Positions 61,825 through 64,000 of a stretch of DNA of 64,000 bases are shown in pieces. Each line of letters opens with the position of its first letter. Position 1 is the stretch's first letter. Source of the DNA: Lethocerus indicus (taxonomy: Eukaryota > Arthropoda > Insecta > Hemiptera > Belostomatidae); the NCBI GenBank assembly GCA_019843655.1, contig JACDQD010000006.1, forward strand, positions 6,750,034 through 6,814,033. Direction: 5' to 3'. The notes beneath the pieces are model-generated. The model saw only the letters and a program-made list of their open reading frames with translations, made no database searches and was not told the DNA's origin. The translations under genes and the position numbers were made by a program.

Positions 61825-63777
61825 ATGATATCTTTGAGGAAATGTGTATATATTTCGAATATACACTTTGACAAAGCCCGTTACTTAGGTTCGCAGAAGT
61901 TTCTCGTTTGTTCTCAGAAATCGGCGTGCTGTTATTATGGACCTGTTAGCGTGGAGAGGACCGATATCAGGACCGGAGAATATAAGACCGGTCTCGGTTT
62001 TCACATTTCAAAACACACGGTTCAAAAGCGAGGACTTTTGTTTGGAAATAGTTGCGAAAGGTTTCTGACCGTTCAGAATAATTACTGCAGTCAACGCCGA
62101 AATGTTTCAACGGCGGAAATTGCAAAGGATTCGGGTACATGGGGTGTGTTTGAGTATCTTTCAAAAAGCGCCCCAGTGGGTTTTGTCAAAGACTGCGTGA
62201 TCAATGTCCATGATATGTCGGGTTTACCTTGGTGGGCGACTATAATATTAGTTACATTCACTTTAAGGGCCACTCTTACATTTCCATTAGCAATATATCA
62301 GGTTAATATTGTTAAAATAATTTTGTTTTGTTTAGAATAATGATAGAGGTACAACATATTTTCTCATGTTGCTAATGCTTCAAATAATTAATATTAATAT
62401 TATAATTAAATTTTAAATTAAACACAAACTATTTTCTGCAATTGATTTGCTTTCAGACTTACATATTAGCGAAAGTTGAGAATATTTCATTTCTGGAAAT
62501 GCCTGAATGTGCTGAAAGGATAAAGAAAGAAACTGACAGGAAGGTTAGAGAGTTGAAGTTGGATGTAAAGAAAGCGAGTTTACACTATAAAATAGCTGTG
62601 AGTTGATTGTTATAAATGTTGTTATTGTTTATATAGCTATAGCTGTGACACAGATTTAATATTGCTGAATATGGCTGACAGTGACATTTAGTGTTCATTT
62701 AAAAATAGGATATAATAACATAAAGAAATATAAATTGATATGAGTAATTAATTTTGTTGTTATGGGGACCTGCATAGATTTATAAATCTAAATTTAAGGA
62801 ATTATTATAAAATATGTTATTATCTTGCCTACTTACATTGTGAAGAGAGCATAAATATAAAGAGATACATTTTACTAGCAGCTCTTGGCCTTTTCAGACT
62901 TCTTTTTCATATTATTATATTTATATTAAACTATGAAATGATGTATCATTTAAAGTTCACATTGACCTGTGCCCATAAGTTTATGCAATTTTTGTCTAGT
63001 TTACAAGTAACTATGAATTTGTAATCATTTTAATATTTCACCCTGTTAAAATATTATTAACTATTACATATTTAAACATTTTTATATTTCCAGATGAAGA
63101 AACAATGGGATGAATTAATAGTTCGTGATAACTGTCATCCATTCAAGGCTAGTGTTTCATTGTGGTTTCAGATACCAACTTGGATTTTTTTCTCTACTGC
63201 TTTGAGAAATTTAGCATATATGCTGCCAGTTAGTGATGCAGGTGTGAGTGTATTATATATCAACAATTTTATATGAAATACATACCATGCATGTTTTATA
63301 GCACTGCTATTGTTAATTATCAATTTAGTTGATAATTACTGTGAATTTCAGGAGTGCAGCTCTTAAATCCTGTGAAATCTTTAAATTTGGATTAGAATAA
63401 GTTATAATACTTGATTCTTTTACTATATCCGTTTCTATTAGTGACACTTTTATAATTCAATGATATAAAATTAAGAAAATGTACAATGTATTGTTAATTT
63501 TTGAAAAGGAATGTTTGGAGGAATTAGACCTATTGGGAAAAAATATTTAACATTTAAACATTCTTTTTTAGTATTAGTGTTGATTGATTACTGTGCTTAG
63601 ATATATTTTTATAATTTTCTAGTTATTTATTTAAAATATTATCAATTTACAGCTGCTCAGGTAGCATACTTGGAACTCTGCTTTGGTGGATTTTTGTGGA
63701 TTCCAAACCTAACTCAACCAGATGGTTCACTTATTTTACCAGTAGCTCTGGGTCTTTCCAATCTTGCTATCATTGAG
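61825..63777 (+). CDS. COX18: COX18 mitochondrial inner-membrane insertase (partial, 3' end beyond window)
   Basis: Oxa1/YidC/Alb3-family insertase that translocates the C-terminal part of cytochrome c oxidase subunit II across the mitochondrial inner membrane. Four coding exons are in the window: 61825-62301, 62457-62597, 63094-63241, 63653-63777 (297 codons), ending in a donor at 63778. The start MISLRK is rich in basic residues, as expected of a mitochondrial presequence. Family landmarks: PWWATI with the first membrane segment (about 131-158, TFPLAIYQ), a charged linker, FQIPTWIFFSTALRNLAYMLP (second segment), then GGFLWIPNLTQPD and ILPVALGLSNL (third segment begins). These match COX18 (WIPNLT-P-D) better than OXA1. 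The exon 3 donor is gtgtga; the stronger gtgagt two bases later would create an immediate stop in exon 4. The remaining C-terminal residues must lie beyond the window. Confidence 0.94.
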
Positions 63778-64000
63778 GTAACTCATATTAAATTTATAAA
63801 TGATGTTTCAATGTTCACATTGAGCTTTATTTAAATTACTGATAACTATTTATTTATTGCTAATTTTTATTTGCAATATTTTTTAATTTCATAAATTCCT
63901 AATATTTATTTAAGAAAATCTTATTTATCAACTATATACTGCCAGTTCTTTTGCTCTATTTTCTTTTTACGTATAAACAATATATGTTGAAGCATTTATT
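63778..64000 (+). other. COX18 intron, continues past the window
   Basis: AT-rich intronic sequence beginning with gtaact. No acceptor and exon that continue the COX18 frame were seen. Confidence 0.6.

Overview
The window is animal nuclear DNA, almost certainly from an insect. It has short GT-AG introns and AT-rich housekeeping genes, and no bacterial-style operons. Four protein-coding genes can be read exon by exon with every splice phase consistent: a short separase (576 aa, near the size of the Drosophila Sse protein), a secreted GPI-type Ly6/uPAR protein, germ cell-less (gcl), and the 5' part of COX18. The species cannot be named from this sequence.

Layout. 1-16.7 kb: CpG-rich non-coding DNA with no gene I can support, interrupted at 7.0-8.25 kb by a repeat element carrying an 11-unit, ~71-bp satellite array. 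16.7-24.33 kb: separase on the minus strand (12 coding exons) with an AT-rich 3' flank. 24.34-24.86 kb: CpG-rich promoter-like gap. 24.9-28.4 kb: an AT-rich, CpG-poor block with no ORF, which looks compositionally like a gene body or 3' UTR but has no assigned gene. 29.48-51.93 kb: Ly6 gene on the minus strand, with three coding exons and a 21.2-kb first intron. That intron holds a second, inverted copy of the satellite-bearing element (36.2-37.4 kb), hairpins, microsatellites, a cluster of Jockey-type LINE 3' fragments (44.6-48.6 kb), and a palindromic solo copy of the element head (49.9-50.0 kb). 53.7-61.2 kb: gcl on the minus strand (9 coding exons) with its AT-rich 3' flank. 61.2-61.8 kb: compact divergent promoter. 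61.8 kb to the end: COX18 on the plus strand, running off the window after exon 4.

Functional picture. Separase cuts cohesin at anaphase. GCL is a BTB adaptor for a Cullin-3 ubiquitin ligase in germ-cell formation. COX18 inserts part of cytochrome oxidase subunit II into the mitochondrial inner membrane. The Ly6 protein is a small disulfide-rich surface protein. They are not a pathway cluster; gcl and COX18 share only a promoter region.

The most notable non-genic signals are: (i) a family of satellite-bearing, probably non-autonomous mobile elements present here in two inverted full copies plus one palindromic remnant; (ii) a ~98-bp inverted duplication of the separase 3' end lying just beyond the separase promoter, so that separase sits between inverted repeats; (iii) a sharp alternation of CpG-depleted and CpG-normal blocks that follows three gene bodies and also marks the unexplained 24.9-28.4 kb block.
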